A stretch of 64,000 nucleotides of DNA from Edaphochlamys debaryana (GCA_016858145.1 JAEHOE010000036.1:806001-870000); one strand, 5' to 3'. Positions 1-11,365 are shown, numbered from the stretch's first letter. The notes: a model not told the origin generated them from the letters alone. A program made the numbers and translations.

Positions 1-510
1 AGCGGCAGCCTTAGCCTTGGCAGCAGCCTTAGCCTCAGCGGCAGCCTTAGCCTCAGCGGCAGCCTTGGCCTTAGCCTCAGCGGCAGCCTTGGCCTCCGCC
101 TCAGCGGCAGCCTTGGCCTCCGCCTCAGCGGCAGCCTTGGCCTCCGCCTCAGCGGCAGCCTTGGCCTCCGCCTCAGCGGCAGCCTTAGCCTCAGCGGCAG
201 CCTTAGCCTCGGCAGCAGCCTTAGCCTCAGCGGCAGCCTTAGCCTCAGCGGCAGCCTTAGCCTCAGCGGCAGCCTTGGCCTCGGCGGCAGCCTTAGCCTC
301 AGCGGCAGCCTTAGCCTCAGCGGCAGCCTTAGCCTCAGCGGCAGCCTTAGCCTCAGCGGCAGCCTTAGCCTCAGCGGCAGCCTTGGCCTCGGCGGCAGCC
401 TTAACCTCAGCGGCAGCCTTGGCCTCCGCCTCCGCAGCAGCCTTAGCCTCCGCAGCAGCCTTGGCCTCAGCGGCCTCAGCGGCAGCCTTAGCCTCAGCAG
501 CAGCCTGAGC
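1..510. repeat. 18-bp coding minisatellite
   Basis: About 28 imperfect head-to-tail copies of an 18-bp unit (gcggcagccttagcctca) fill the left edge. Variation is mostly a/g at the 'cttagcc/cttggcc' position, plus occasional 6-bp insertions of 'ctccgc'. Changes keep the reading frame, so the minus strand reads A-A-A-E-A-K repeats. The array continues beyond the window. Confidence 0.95.
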
Positions 511-1776
511 CTCCGCCTCCGCATCAGCCGCCGCCTTGGCCTCCGCATCAGCACGGGCCTGAGCCCAGGTGCGCGCTGCCGCCTCCGCCTCCGCCTCAGC
601 GGCCGCCCGGGCCCACGCCTGCGCCTCCACCTGGGCGTCCGCCTCAGCAGCGCGCCGGGCCGCCTCCTCGGCCTCCGCATGGGCAGCCGCCGCCGCCGCC
701 TCCCGAGCCGCCTCCTCAGCTGCCGCCTTGGCCTTCGCCTCAGCGGCCGCATCCGCCTGCGCCTGCACCGCCCTGGCCTCGGCCTCCTCGACCGCCTTGG
801 CCCAAGCCTCGGCTGCCGCCTGCGCCTCCGCCTCCTCAGCGGCGCGGGCCGCGGCCGCCGCCTCCTCGGCCGCCGTCGTGAAGACGGCCGAGGCGACGGC
901 AGGCACAGGCTCGGGCTCTGCAGCCACGTGCGCCTGTGCCGGGGCCGGCTCGGACGGTGCAGCCTCAGCCTTGGGCTCAGCCGCGGCCGCAGCTGGAGCA
1001 GCTGCAGCCTCAGGGGCCGCCGGCGGGGCGGCGGTCGCGGCGGCGGGCTTGGGCGCGGCCGCGGGCGCTGCGGTGAGCACCGCCGAGGCCACCGCCACTA
1101 GGTCCACCTCCTTCTTGGCGCCGCCGGCCTTCTTGGCCTTCTTCTTGCCCTTGCCCTTGCCGGCGCCCGTCGCAGGGCCGCCGAAGCCCTTTGCGGGACC
1201 CGCGCCCGCTGCCTTGGCGGCCTCGGCCGCCGGCTCCGGCCCCGCCACCGCCGCGAAGACCACGGTCCGCGCCCGCGGCCCCGGGCTGGGCGAGCGCAGG
1301 CCGCTGGGCTGCACGCGCACCGGCAGCTCCTGCTCCTGCGGCGGAGGGCCCTGTGGCAGAGCCTCCACGGCCACAGGGCGGCGCGCCACCAGCGCCGCCG
1401 AGCCGCCGGCCGGCAGCAGCGCCGGCGGTGCAGCGGCGGATGCCGCCGCTGAGCCGAAGCGGAAGTCAAGGTGGACGTCCAGCTCCCCGTCACTGCCGCT
1501 GCCGCCAGCCCCAGCATCAGCCCCCTCTTCCTGCTCCCCCTCCCCCTCCTCGTCCTCCGCCGCCCGTGACAACACCTCGATTACTGCGAGCTGCTCCCCA
1601 CCCCCCTCACCACGAGCCCTGTTGTTCTGCGCGGCCGCGCCCCCCGCGGCCGCCGCGATTGCCCCGAGCTGCTCCGACCCCACGCCCCTCCCCGAGTCCG
1701 GTTGCTCCGTGCCGTGTGTGCGAGTGTCCTCCCGGCGGCGAGCTAGTTCGCCGTCCGCCTCTTCCACCTGAGCCAT
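1..1776 (-). CDS. Ala-rich protein with A-A-A-E-A-K repeats, partial (runs off left edge)
   Basis: From the ATG at 1776-1774 the minus strand stays open for 592 codons to the window edge; I read every codon and found no stop. The N-terminal ~120 residues are acidic (M-A-Q-V-E-E-A-D-G-E). A Lys-rich patch G-K-G-K-G-K-K-K-A-K-K follows around residue 205, then Ala/Glu-rich sequence, and from about residue 420 the hexapeptide A-A-A-E-A-K repeated to the edge. That composition predicts a long single alpha helix or coiled coil; no enzyme domain is visible. The frame is also open upstream of this ATG to the in-frame TGA of the dihydrolipoamide dehydrogenase gene at 1992, and no UGUAA signal (TTACA on plus) occurs between 1990 and 1. 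It could be a separate gene, the second cistron of a bicistronic mRNA, or non-coding GC-rich DNA that is open by chance. Function unknown. Confidence 0.5.
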   Translation of the reverse strand, partial: MAQVEEADGELARRREDTRTHGTEQPDSGRGVGSEQLGAIAAAAGGAAAQNNRARGEGGGEQLAVIEVLSRAAEDEEGEGEQEEGADAGAGGSGSDGELDVHLDFRFGSAAASAAAPPALLPAGGSAALVARRPVAVEALPQGPPPQEQELPVRVQPSGLRSPSPGPRARTVVFAAVAGPEPAAEAAKAAGAGPAKGFGGPATGAGKGKGKKKAKKAGGAKKEVDLVAVASAVLTAAPAAAPKPAAATAAPPAAPEAAAAPAAAAAEPKAEAAPSEPAPAQAHVAAEPEPVPAVASAVFTTAAEEAAAAARAAEEAEAQAAAEAWAKAVEEAEARAVQAQADAAAEAKAKAAAEEAAREAAAAAAHAEAEEAARRAAEADAQVEAQAWARAAAEAEAEAAARTWAQARADAEAKAAADAEAEAQAAAEAKAAAEAAEAKAAAEAKAAAEAEAKAAAEVKAAAEAKAAAEAKAAAEAKAAAEAKAAAEAKAAAEAKAAAEAKAAAEAKAAAEAKAAAEAKAAAEAKAAAEAKAAAEAEAKAAAEAEAKAAAEAEAKAAAEAEAKAAAEAKAKAAAEAKAAAEAKAAAKAKAAA

Positions 1777-1989
1777 GGCCTCCGCACGCCCCTCCTCCGC
1801 ACCCAGACGCCCGCCCGCGACCGCAACATGGTCGCGGGTCGGGCCGTCCGGGCTCGGCGCGCGCGGATGCGCCCCATCCCCGGCCGCGCCCTGCTCCCCC
1901 TCCCCGCCCCTCGCGCTGCCCGATGGGAGATCGGTCAGGCGCGGGGCGGAAGAGGGAGCGACGGCGGCCGCCGCCGGAGGGTCGGACCT
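1777..1989. other. Short spacer between dihydrolipoamide dehydrogenase stop and downstream ORF start
   Basis: Only 213 bp separate the TGA at 1990-1992 from the ATG at 1776 on the minus strand. No UGUAA-type polyadenylation motif, TATA-like element or AT-rich stretch is visible, and the frame shared by the two ORFs contains no stop across the gap. Confidence 0.6.
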
Positions 1990-4900
1990 TCAGGCGGCCG
2001 CGACGGCGGGCTTGGGCGCGGCGGCGGCGGCCTTGGCGGCGGGCGCGCCGTTGCCGGCGGGGGCGTCCACGTGGGCCCCCTTGAACAGCTCGTCCAGCAC
2101 CTCGGAGAGAGTGGGGTGCGCGTGCACGTTGAACTTGACGTCCTGCGTACGGCAGGGTGTACGGCAGAGGGGGATCGTTACAGATCAGGCGTTACAGGAC
2201 CTCACCACCACCACAAGCACACCCACACCTGGCCTCCCACGTGGCACCCTCCCCCCCCCACACACACAGCGCCCCCTCCGCACCTGCACTCGCTGGTTGG
2301 TGGCGATGGCGTTGGAGGCCTCGTGGATGAGGTCGGCGGCGTGCAGGCCGATGATGTGAACGCCCAGGATCTCGCCCGTGTCCTTGCGGTACAGCATCTT
2401 GGCCATGCCGTCGCCCTCCTTCTCGGCAAGGGCCTGGGGGGGGAGGGCAGGAGTTGCAGGCGGTTGGTGGTTGCAGGTTGCATGCTGAGCCGTCGGAGGC
2501 GCGCGAGCAGCGGCAAGCGGTCAAGGGCGGCGTGAGCGGTCATCTCGAGCCCTGTCCTCTCCAATCCCCATCGTCCCCCCTATACACACGCAGGTGTCCC
2601 CCCGCGGCGCACCTTGCTGTTGCCCTTGAACGAGGTCTTGCTGATGCCCAGCTTGAAGCCCTGCTCCTTGGCCATCTCCTCGGCCTTCTCCTGTGGGGAG
2701 AAAGGAGCGGGGTGGGGTGGGAAGGGGCAGAGGAAGTGTGGTAAGCGATCGTTAGCCTCTGCAAAGCCTCTATCCAGGGCCCAACCGCTCCAATGACCAA
2801 ACAACCGAGCCTGCACCATCCCTTCCCTCCACGTCCCTGCCCCTTCCCCGCCCCCCGCGCCCCCCCCCATGCGGCCCCCCCCCACCTGGGTGACGCCCAC
2901 GAAGGACACCTCGGGGTGCGTGAAGCAGGCGGCGGGCACCGACAGGTGGTTGAGCACGTGGGGGCGGCCCACGATGTTCTCCACGGCGCTGATGCCCTGG
3001 AGGGGGGAGAGGGAGGGGGGAGAGGGGAAGCAGTTCAGCGCAGACGAGCAGCAGCAGTGACAAGACACTGTCCTAGTCAAGAGCAGCCGGACACCAGGGT
3101 GTGCCCCCTCCCTCCGCCTCCTCCGTGGACTGGGGCCGTGCTCGCTTCCCGTGTCCCACCCCGCTGCCGGGTTTGCCTGGCCCCGGCCTGTCCTCCTTCC
3201 AACCCCCAAACCCCCTGCCCCCCACCCCGCCGCCCCCACCTGCGCCGAGGCCGCGTGCGCCAGCATGTACTTGCCGTTGGCGTCACCGATGCAGTACACG
3301 TGGGGCACCACCTTGCCGTGGGAGTCCAGGACCTGGGGGGGGAGGGGGAGGGCAGATGAAGTGGGCGGGTGGGCGAGTGGCTGGAGAAGACACACACCCC
3401 ATTGCTGCTGCACCGCTTTGCTCCAACTACCCTACCCCCGCCCAACCCATTCCCCCCGCCCCAGCCCCGAGACCCGCGCCCCCTCCCCGCCCATCCTCCC
3501 CCCCCCCCACCCCCTCCTCCCCCCCACACGCACCTGCATCTTCTCGTTGACCGGCACGAAGCCGCGGCGGTCCGTGGCCGAGTGGATGGCTCCCAGGTTG
3601 AGGCCGGAGGTGTAGGGGGCGCGGCCCGTGGCCACCATGCAGGCGTCCACCTCGATCTCGTCCACCTTCTCCTTGGTCTTGAAGTCGGTCAGCTCAATCA
3701 CCACCGGCTTCACGCCTGGGGGGGGGGGAGGGAGGGGGTAGCAGGTGGGTGTGGGAGAGAGAGAGGGGTTGGGGTGTTAGGGCGGAGCGGGTGGGGCGGG
3801 AAGGGCGGGCGAGGCTTCGAGAGCGGTGGCAACCAACAGGCCCGGCTGTTGGGTTGTCACGTAGGGGTAGCCCGCTCCCGACCGCGCCACTCTCCCGCCC
3901 CCCCCCCTGACCCTCAGCGCTCACCCGGCACTCCGGGGGTGACCTTGGAGGCGATGACCCCCGTATGGTAGTCGATGGGGCGGCCCTGGATGAGCAGGCG
4001 CTGCGCGGTGCGGGCGATCTCCTTGTCGAAGCCGGGCATCAGGTTGTCCACGGCCTTGGGGGGGGGAAGAGGAGAGGAGGGGCAGGCTGTGGAGCGATGC
4101 TTGGGCTCTGCGGACCGCATCGTCTCGCCACAGGGCCCCTGCCCCAGCCATATACCGCCGTTCCCACTCCCCGAACCGCCCCGGCTTGTGCCCATGCCCG
4201 CGCTGCCTCCTCCGCCCCAGCCCCCGGCCCCCCAGCCCAGCCCCCCCCCCCACACACACCTCGATGAAGGTGACCTCGGTGCCCAGGGCGGTGTACACAT
4301 CGCTGAACTCCAGGCCGATGTAGCCCGAGCCAATGATGGCAATCCAGTTGGGCAGCCACTCCAGCTTGAGCGCGTGGTCGGAGGTGAAGACGGTCTTGCC
4401 GTCAATGGGGATGCCTGTGCGGAGGGGGGGCCGGATGGGGGGCGTGAGGAGGTGAGGGAGGGTGAGCGGAGCGCAGGGAGCTCGAGGGGACGCGACTCAC
4501 CCGCCTTCCCAGGACAAGAGTTCCCCCTTCCGCCCCTTTCCATCCCTCCTCCCGGCCCCCATCTTCGCCCGCCCCGCCCACGCTCGCCCCAGCCCCTGCC
4601 CTCCCTTCCTCTCCTCGCCCCCTGCCCACCTCCCCTACGCCCGCTACTTCCTCCCCCCCCCTCTTGCCCGCACCCACCCGGCGGCACGAAGGGCACGGAG
4701 CCGGTGGCGATGATGATGTCGCGGGCCGTCACCTCGCCGCCCACGTCCACGCGGCCCGGCAGGCCGTAGCGCACCTTGTGGTTCGACAGGAACTTGGCCT
4801 GGCCGTGCAGGATGTCCTGGGGGGAGAGCAGGGGGAGGGAGGGGGGGAGAGGGTCAGTTGGTGTGGAGACGGCAGCTCCTGCCTGCCCCTGCATCGCGAA

Positions 4901-6827
4901 CCCGTGACCAGGAAGGACCAGAGCCAGAGCCGCTAGATCCCCCCCTGGCGAGAACAGCCCTCACAGCCCCTGTCAGCCCCCCCATCACACGCATCTGCAA
5001 CCCCCACCCACCCACCCGCCCGCCCCCCGCCCCCCCCCGTCACCCACCACGCCGATGGCCTCCAGGCTGCGGCGCAGGTTGCCCTGGATGGTCTTGGCCA
5101 GGTCCTTGGCGTGGTTGGCAATGCCCTGGCGGTCGAACGACACGGAGCCAACCTGGGGGGGGAGGGGGAGGGGGCAGGGAGGGGAAGTGGGTGGGTCAGG
5201 CAGCGGCGCGGCTATTGGATGGCAGGGCGTGTTCGGGTGGGCCCGCCAGGTGTGACCGCTACCGCAGCCCGCAACCACATCCACGTGTGCTCTCCCTGTG
5301 GACCGCTGCAGCGCCCCCCCTTGCGCCCTCTTCCTTCGTGCCGCCCGGCCCCCCTGCCCCTCGCCTGCACCACCCCGACGGCCGCACGATCCATCCAAGC
5401 TCAACCCAGCCCCAACCGCTCCTGTCGCCGCCCCCCTGCCCCGCCCGAACCCCATCCTGCTTCAAGCCCCGTAGCCCCCCGTCCGGCCCTCTGCGGCCAT
5501 CACGGCTGCCCTCGAGCCGTCCGTGTCTCCCACACCACAAGCAGTCATTCAATCACTTTTACCCCCCCCCAACCTGTCCCATTACTCACTCCTCCGCTTC
5601 TCAGCCCCATCCAATCCAAGCCGCCCTTACATCCCTTGCGGGCCCCCTGCCCTTGCTCGTACCCGCCAACGTCCCGGTTCCACCTTTCCCCCTCCAACCC
5701 CTCTCCCTTTCTCGGCCCGCCCTCCCTTCCTCTCCAGTAGCCCCCGCCTTGCACTCGTCCCCCCCTCCGCCCCCCTCCCCCGGGCTCCTCCCCCCTCCCT
5801 TCCCTCCGCCCCACCTGCACGCCCATGGCCGCCAGGTGCGCCTTGTCGCGCATCTCGCGCACGCGGCCCGAGGCGGCCAGCAGCGCCTTGGAGGGCACGC
5901 AGCCGCGGTTGACGCAGGTGCCGCCCACCTCGTGGCCCTCAATCACAGCCACCTTGAGGCCCTGGGGGGGGAGGAAGGGAGGGGGGAGGAGGGGGACCAG
6001 CGGGGTGAGCGCGTGGGGAGCGTGCAGGTGGGGAAGGGAAGGTGGACGTGGCAGCGGGGGGTGCGCGAGGCTGTGCGTTGAAGCGCCCGCCGATGTGAAT
6101 TACGCTGATAGGGGCCCGGGCTTGATGCATTTAGGCTGGACGGGGCTGAACGGAGGCCTGGCGAGTGGCGCTGAGCGCAATCGCTCGGACGCCTCGAGCC
6201 ACGTCGCGGGGTGCTGAGGTGCTTCGATGGCATGCGCTTGCAGCTGCAATTTGGTCGGGAACCATCTCTAGGCCCAGCCACGGGCGTCGTCGCGAGCGCA
6301 ACGCTCGCGGCGGGGCGTGCAAGTAAACGCTGTTGGCGTTATCACTCGCGGTGCACCCGGCCCCGGGCCTTTGGGCCCCAGCCGGCAACAGTGAGCTCGA
6401 GAAACCTTGCCCCGACTCACGCACTCCACGGCGTGCAGCGCAGCGCCGTGTCCACCGACGCCGCAGCCGATGATAATAAGATCATAGTCGAACTTCTCGC
6501 CCGCGGCAGCCTGGACGACCACCGAGGCGCGGGCAGGGCGAGCCACGCGACCCGCGGCCGGCCTGCGGACACAGAACCGTGGCCCAGATCAGCTGGTCTG
6601 GGGACTGGCGGCCCAGAGTGCATGCGCTGACGCAGCAGTTGCCCTCCTGCGCACCTGCGAGCGCCCGCCAGCATAGGCACGCAGCTGGACACGGCATCCG
6701 CGGTGGACACCACGCAGCGCTTGGCAGAGGCGGTCGACTGAGCCGCGCGCGCGAAGGCGCTGGGGACGCTGGACGCCTGCTTGGCGCCGAGCGCCAGGCG
6801 CTGCTGGGTGGCCATGGAAGCAGCCAT
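1990..6827 (-). CDS. DLD: Dihydrolipoamide dehydrogenase, plastid E3 subunit
   Basis: FAD-dependent E3 that reoxidises dihydrolipoyl groups with NAD+, here probably in the plastid pyruvate dehydrogenase complex. Exons on minus: 6827-6655, 6562-6421, 5961-5815, 5152-5048, 4816-4678, 4414-4260, 4054-3925, 3715-3534, 3332-3240, 2996-2886, 2690-2613, 2433-2284, 2142-1990; total 1758 nt, 585 aa. Residues 1-~65 are Ala/Ser/Arg-rich, like a chloroplast transit peptide. The FAD Rossmann motif [10 protein letters not shown] follows, then the redox disulfide [13 protein letters not shown] (the plastid form; mitochondrial E3 usually has C-L-N-V-G-C), the NAD fold [10 protein letters not shown], the second FAD contact C-I-G-D-A-N-G, and the catalytic His-Glu pair in H-A-H-P-T-L-S-E near the C terminus. 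The protein ends in an Ala/Lys/Pro tail. The length fits plant plastid E3 (~570 aa). A divergent 416-bp gap separates it from the Met-salvage gene. Confidence 0.97.
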
Positions 6828-7243
6828 CCTTGTGATGTTGGTGCGTAGGTGTACAAGCTGGTTTGACGAGGAAATCAGCTATACAAGACTCGGGAGGTGC
6901 ATGCACGCAAATCGCCCGGAACGCCTGCACAACCCGCAAGCTACCAGCGTGGACTCGTCGAATTGTTCCGCACACAAATGCGCAGCGAAATGTGAGCTCA
7001 GGGAGTCACTTGCCCAACCGGCCCGTGCCTCGGAGCCGCGCTCCTGGCAGCCCCCACCGAGTCCCCTTGTCCGAAGAGGGGTCGCGCCAGCAAAACACCC
7101 CTCGCCCCGCGCACGTTAATGCAATCCACGGTCCCGGCAAGGCCGAAACGCGGGCTTGGGCTGGGGAACTCCGCGCTCGGCCTGTACGGTCGCAGCAGGC
7201 CTCGCAATTGAGCACTGGCTCACGCGCGTTCCCCGCACTCTTG
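6828..7243. promoter_or_regulatory. Divergent promoter region between the dehydrogenase and Met-salvage genes
   Basis: This 416-bp gap lies between the start codons of two divergently transcribed genes, so it must hold both 5' UTRs and both promoters. It is visibly less GC-biased than the flanking introns (for example near 6840-6900). I see no convincing TATA box. Confidence 0.5.
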
Positions 7244-10200
7244 ATGCTGCAGCTCGCGGCACGACGTATCCTTAGCGTAGCTTCTCTCCGGCCCGTCGCG
7301 CCGCCTCGCGTAGTAGTCGCCAATTGCATCCACCCGAGCTCCGTGCGCAATTCGTCGACCACTATGGCCGGCGTAGAGGTCGATGAGGCCAAGAACCTGA
7401 TCTGCGACCTGTGCCGTCTGTTCTACGACCAAGGATGGGTCGGTGGAACCGGCGGTGGCATTAGCGTCAAGGCCGGCGACAAAATCGTTATGGCGCCTTC
7501 GGGCGTTCAGAAGGAGCGGATGCAGCCGGAGGACATGTTCGTGCTGGACGCCCAGGGCGAGGTGCTGCACACGCCCGCGGCCAAGCCCCCGCCCAACCGG
7601 CCGCCCAAGCTCAGCGAGTGCTCGCCGCTGTTCATGGCGGTGGGTGGCGGGAGGGGGCCGGGGGGGGGGAGGGGGGGGGGGGCCAGGGCGGGGGTCAGGA
7701 AGAGGCCGGGCGGTGGCCCAGGCGCGGCACGCACGCTTCGGGTCCGCAATATCCCCTCCCCACTCTTCACGCTGCGCCCCGCCCCCACTCCATCCCCCAG
7801 CCCACCCTACCTCATCCCCCACGACCCCACACACCCCCTCACACACACCCTTACACCCGACCCCCGCCCCACCCGGCCCCCCGCCCCCCAGGCCTACGAG
7901 CTCCGCGGTGCCGGCGCCGTCATCCACAGCCACTCCATGAACGCCGTGCTGGCCACCCTGCTGGACCCGGGCTCGCCCGAGTTCAGCATCACACACGTCG
8001 AGATGATCAAGGCAGGGGGGGCAGGGGGGAGGGGGAGGGGGGAAGGGAAGGGGGGGAAGGGGGAGGGGGGGAGGGGGAGGGGGGTTAGCAGCTGTGCGGT
8101 GCCGGGCGTAGGGGGCAGAGGCGCGGCCAGGGGCCAGCGGGCGGGCGAGGGCGGTCTGTCGGGGGCGCAGGGCCGCCGGCCAGCTTGCGGGTGCGTGGAG
8201 GCGGCTCAGTCGGAGGCGGCTCAGTCCATGCCAGGCCACGGCAGGGCGGCCTACCCACTCGGCACACCCCCTTCCCCCCCCCCTCCAGGGCATCGAGGGC
8301 CACGGCTTCTACGGCCACTGCGTGGTGCCCGTCATCGAGAACACGGCCCGCGAGTGCGAGCTCACGGACCGCCTGCGCCAGGCCATCGCCGACCACCCGC
8401 AGGCCAACGCGGTGCTGGTGCGGAGGCACGGTGCGTGGGGGGGGGGAGGACGGAGTAGAGGGCTTAGGGTAAGGGGCTGGAGCCTGGAGGTGGGCAAAGG
8501 TGTGGGAGCGAGCCGCGGCATTCACCCCTCCGCCGCCCCCTCTTCCCCCCAGGCGTGTACGTGTGGGGCAAGGACTGGATCCAGGCCAAGACCCAGGCCG
8601 AGTGCTACGACTACCTCTTCGAGGCGGCGGTGGGGAGGGGGGGGGAGGAGGGGGAGAGGCAGGGGGAGAGGCAGGGGGAGAGGAAGCGGCGAAAGGGGGC
8701 TGGAAAGGAACACGAAGGAGGCAGGAGACCCCAGCCGAACGCATACTCTTCCCCGCTCCCCTCCTCGCCGTCCCCCATGTGCCTCTCCTCCCCGCCCCCC
8801 CCCCCCCCCAGGTCCGCATGCACGGTATGGGCATCGACTACCGCCGCGCCCCCGCGCCCCTGCCCCTGCCCCCGGCCAATGGGGCGGCCGCCAACGGCCA
8901 CGCGGCGGAGGCGGAGGCGGAGCCGGCCGCCAAGAAGCCCCGCACGCGCCACTCGGCCAAGTGAGCGCTGCCGGATGGGGCCACACAGCGGGGGGGGGCC
9001 TTCGTGGCGTCTTCGGTGGGGGCCAGCGGCTCAGCACCACGGGCTAGCTTGCAGGACCGGACCCGCCTCCGCCGATCCACCACATCCAACCAACCCAACC
9101 ACCTAACCACCCAACCGCCCCCAGGCTGCCCACGGCCGTGGTCCTGGACATCGAGGGCACCGTTGCGCCCATCTCCTTTGTGGCTGACGTCATGTTCCCC
9201 TACGCGCGGGAGCACTGCCGGGGCTTCCTGGAGGGGGCCTTCGGTGCGGAGGAGACGCAGGCGGACATCGGGCTCATCCGGGAGCAGGTGGGGGGGGGGG
9301 GAGGGGAAGCGGGGGGTGGCAGCGGGGGCGGGAGCAGGGCGGTGCCAGGCTGCGCGCAGGGGCTGTGTGGGGGAGAGTTTGTGCTGGAGGCTGTCTGGAG
9401 CCGGGGGCGGCAGGGGAGCCGGGGGCGAGGGTGGCGGTCGGAGTGCCGTGCGGCGGGGCAGGGAGTACCGACGCTGGTGGCGCAAGCCCTGGCGCGACCC
9501 TTCCTGCGCTACTTGCTCCCCCCCTAACTCGCCTCTAGCTCGAAGCAACGCCCCCTCACGCCCCTCCTTCCCCTCCCCCCATCCCCCCCTCTCGAAAAAA
9601 TACTCCCCCCATCCCCCCCCTGCCTCCTCCCCACGCGCAGGCCGAGGCTGACGTGGCCGCGGGCCTGCCGGGCGCCGCCGCCATCCCCCCCGCGGGCTCC
9701 CCCCAGGGGGCGGTGGTGGACGCAGTGGTGGGGTGGGTGGAGCGGGCCATCGCCGCGGACCGCAAGGTGGCGGCACTCAAGACCCTGCAGGTAAAGGGGG
9801 GGTGGATGGGGTGGGTGGAGGGGGGGGCAAGGGCCGCTGCGTGAGCCGAGCAAGGCGAGGCGTCGTTTTCTCCACAAGCCCCTTGTTGACCTCCGGACCA
9901 TCGCTGCCGGCGCCGCCTCCACGCATCGCCGCCACCACTCACTCACCCTGTCCCCCTCCCCCTCCCATCGCCCCCCCCCCCAGGGCCACATCTGGCGCAG
10001 CGGCTTCTCCAGCGGCGCCATGCGCGCGGAGCTGTTCCGGGACGTGCCGGACGCGCTGACGGAGTGGCGGGGCGCGGGGCTCAAGACCTACATCTACTCG
10101 TCGGGCAGCCGGGAGGCGCAGCGGCTGTTCTTCGCACACAGCCAGGTGGGGGCAGGGGAGGGGGCCTGTGGTGGGGGGGAACGGCGGACGCCGGGACTGC

Positions 10201-10587
10201 GATGTCCCCACGGCCGCTGCACTGCCTCGCCCTGTTCAACACCCGCCCTCTCACCCGCCGCTCTCACCCACCCCCCTCACCCCACCCGCCCCCCTCGCTA
10301 ATATTCCCCCCCACCCCTTCCAGGTGGGCGACCTGCGCCCCTACCTGTGCGGCTTCTTCGACACCTCCTCGGGGCCCAAGACGGAGCGCGCCTCCTACGC
10401 CAACATCGCCCTGGCCCTGGGCGTGGACTCCCCCGCCGAGGTGCTGTTCGCCACGGACGCCCTGGCCGAGGCGCAGGCGGCGGCGGCGGCCGGGTGGCGT
10501 GCGGTGCTGGTGGAGCGGCCGGGCAACAAGGCGCTGCCCGAGGGGCACGGCTTCCGCGTGATCAAGAGCATGGGGGAGCTGCTGTAG
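7244..10587 (+). CDS. DEP1: Methylthioribulose-1-phosphate dehydratase / enolase-phosphatase (MtnB-MtnC fusion)
   Basis: Bifunctional Met-salvage enzyme: the N-terminal class II aldolase-like MtnB domain dehydrates methylthioribulose-1-P, and the C-terminal HAD domain (MtnC) enolises and dephosphorylates the product to the acireductone. Exons: 7244-7639, 7892-8011, 8289-8430, 8553-8629, 8812-8960, 9125-9287, 9641-9790, 9984-10145, 10324-10587; 1623 nt, 540 aa. MtnB shows the metal ligands H-S-H-S and R-R-H-G-V-Y-V-W-G. The linker is Ala/Glu/Lys-rich (residues ~265-285). MtnC begins [12 protein letters not shown] with the nucleophile Asp, then Y-S-S-G-S. The first in-frame ATG (7244) adds 40 residues rich in Arg, Ala and Val with no acid (starting M-L-Q-L-A-A-R-R), resembling a mitochondrial presequence. 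The ATG at 7364 (M-A-G-V-E-V) would give the 500-aa form expected in plants, whose enzyme is about 507 aa. Intron 2 has a GC donor. Confidence 0.95.
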
Positions 10588-11155
10588 AGGGGGAGGGGAG
10601 GGGACGGGGAAGGGGGGTGGGGAGGTGGGAGGGGAGGAGGGGGGAGGAGGGAGGGGGCAGCGGGTGCTGGTCGTGGCGGGTGCGGTGGGGCGTGCGGAGG
10701 GGGTGCAGGGGAGGCGTTGCTCGTCTGGGTTCGGGTGCGGGAGGAGTGCAGCAAGGGACCGTGCGACTGGTGAGCGCCGCAGCTAGGCGAGTGAGCAGCG
10801 GGGGGGCACTCGGCATATGTCGGACTAGGGCTGCGCTCCCAAGGGCGCAGAGAGGGACATGGTCGGGTACGGGAGGAGGCGAGCCTACGGTAGGCGACAG
10901 CGCAACGGGGAGGCACTGGAGGTTTTGGCTAGGGCGCAGAGAGTCAGCGTAGCGGCAATGACAGGCAGGGAGTGGTGCAGGCGCAGGCACGCCGTGCAGC
11001 CGGTTTAAAGCAAAGCGCAATGCAGCGCAGTGCACGATGGCACGCTGCAGCCGGTTGAGGGCGGGCTGTCGAAACGACCGAGAGGTGTACGGACGCGGCC
11101 CCTTGAGGCGTCCCATGCGATTGTGCTTGGACATGTTGCCGAAGAGGCAAGGTGA

Positions 11156-11160
11156 TGTAA
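11156..11160 (+). terminator. UGUAA-type polyadenylation signal for the Met-salvage gene
   Basis: TGTAA on the plus strand, 569 nt after the stop codon. Green algae commonly use UGUAA 10-20 nt before the cleavage site. It is the first copy downstream of the gene. Confidence 0.5.
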
Positions 11161-11365
11161 GGCCGCAGAGACTCGGGTGGCCACGATTAGTGCTGACGGC
11201 CGCTGCTTGGCTGCGCCTCTGCAGCCCGGCCTGTGCTTGCAGACTCTTGCTCCTGCGTCCCTTCCTTCCTCGATACTGAGGCCACGGTGTCAGGCTTCCA
11301 AGTATCGAGCGCAAGGAGCGCATCATGCAGACGGGGCATCTGGATAGCATACTGAGGCATGTGTG

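Noticed and set aside
1990..1992. TGA read as selenocysteine to extend dihydrolipoamide dehydrogenase
   Set aside because: E3 enzymes are complete at this point, and I see no SECIS-like hairpin downstream. Bicistronic or chance explanations are simpler.
8952..9124. Stop codon ending a stand-alone dehydratase (AAG TGA at 8959-8964)
   Set aside because: A GT donor inside it (AA|gtgagc) joins in phase to the HAD domain, giving the known plant MtnB-MtnC fusion.
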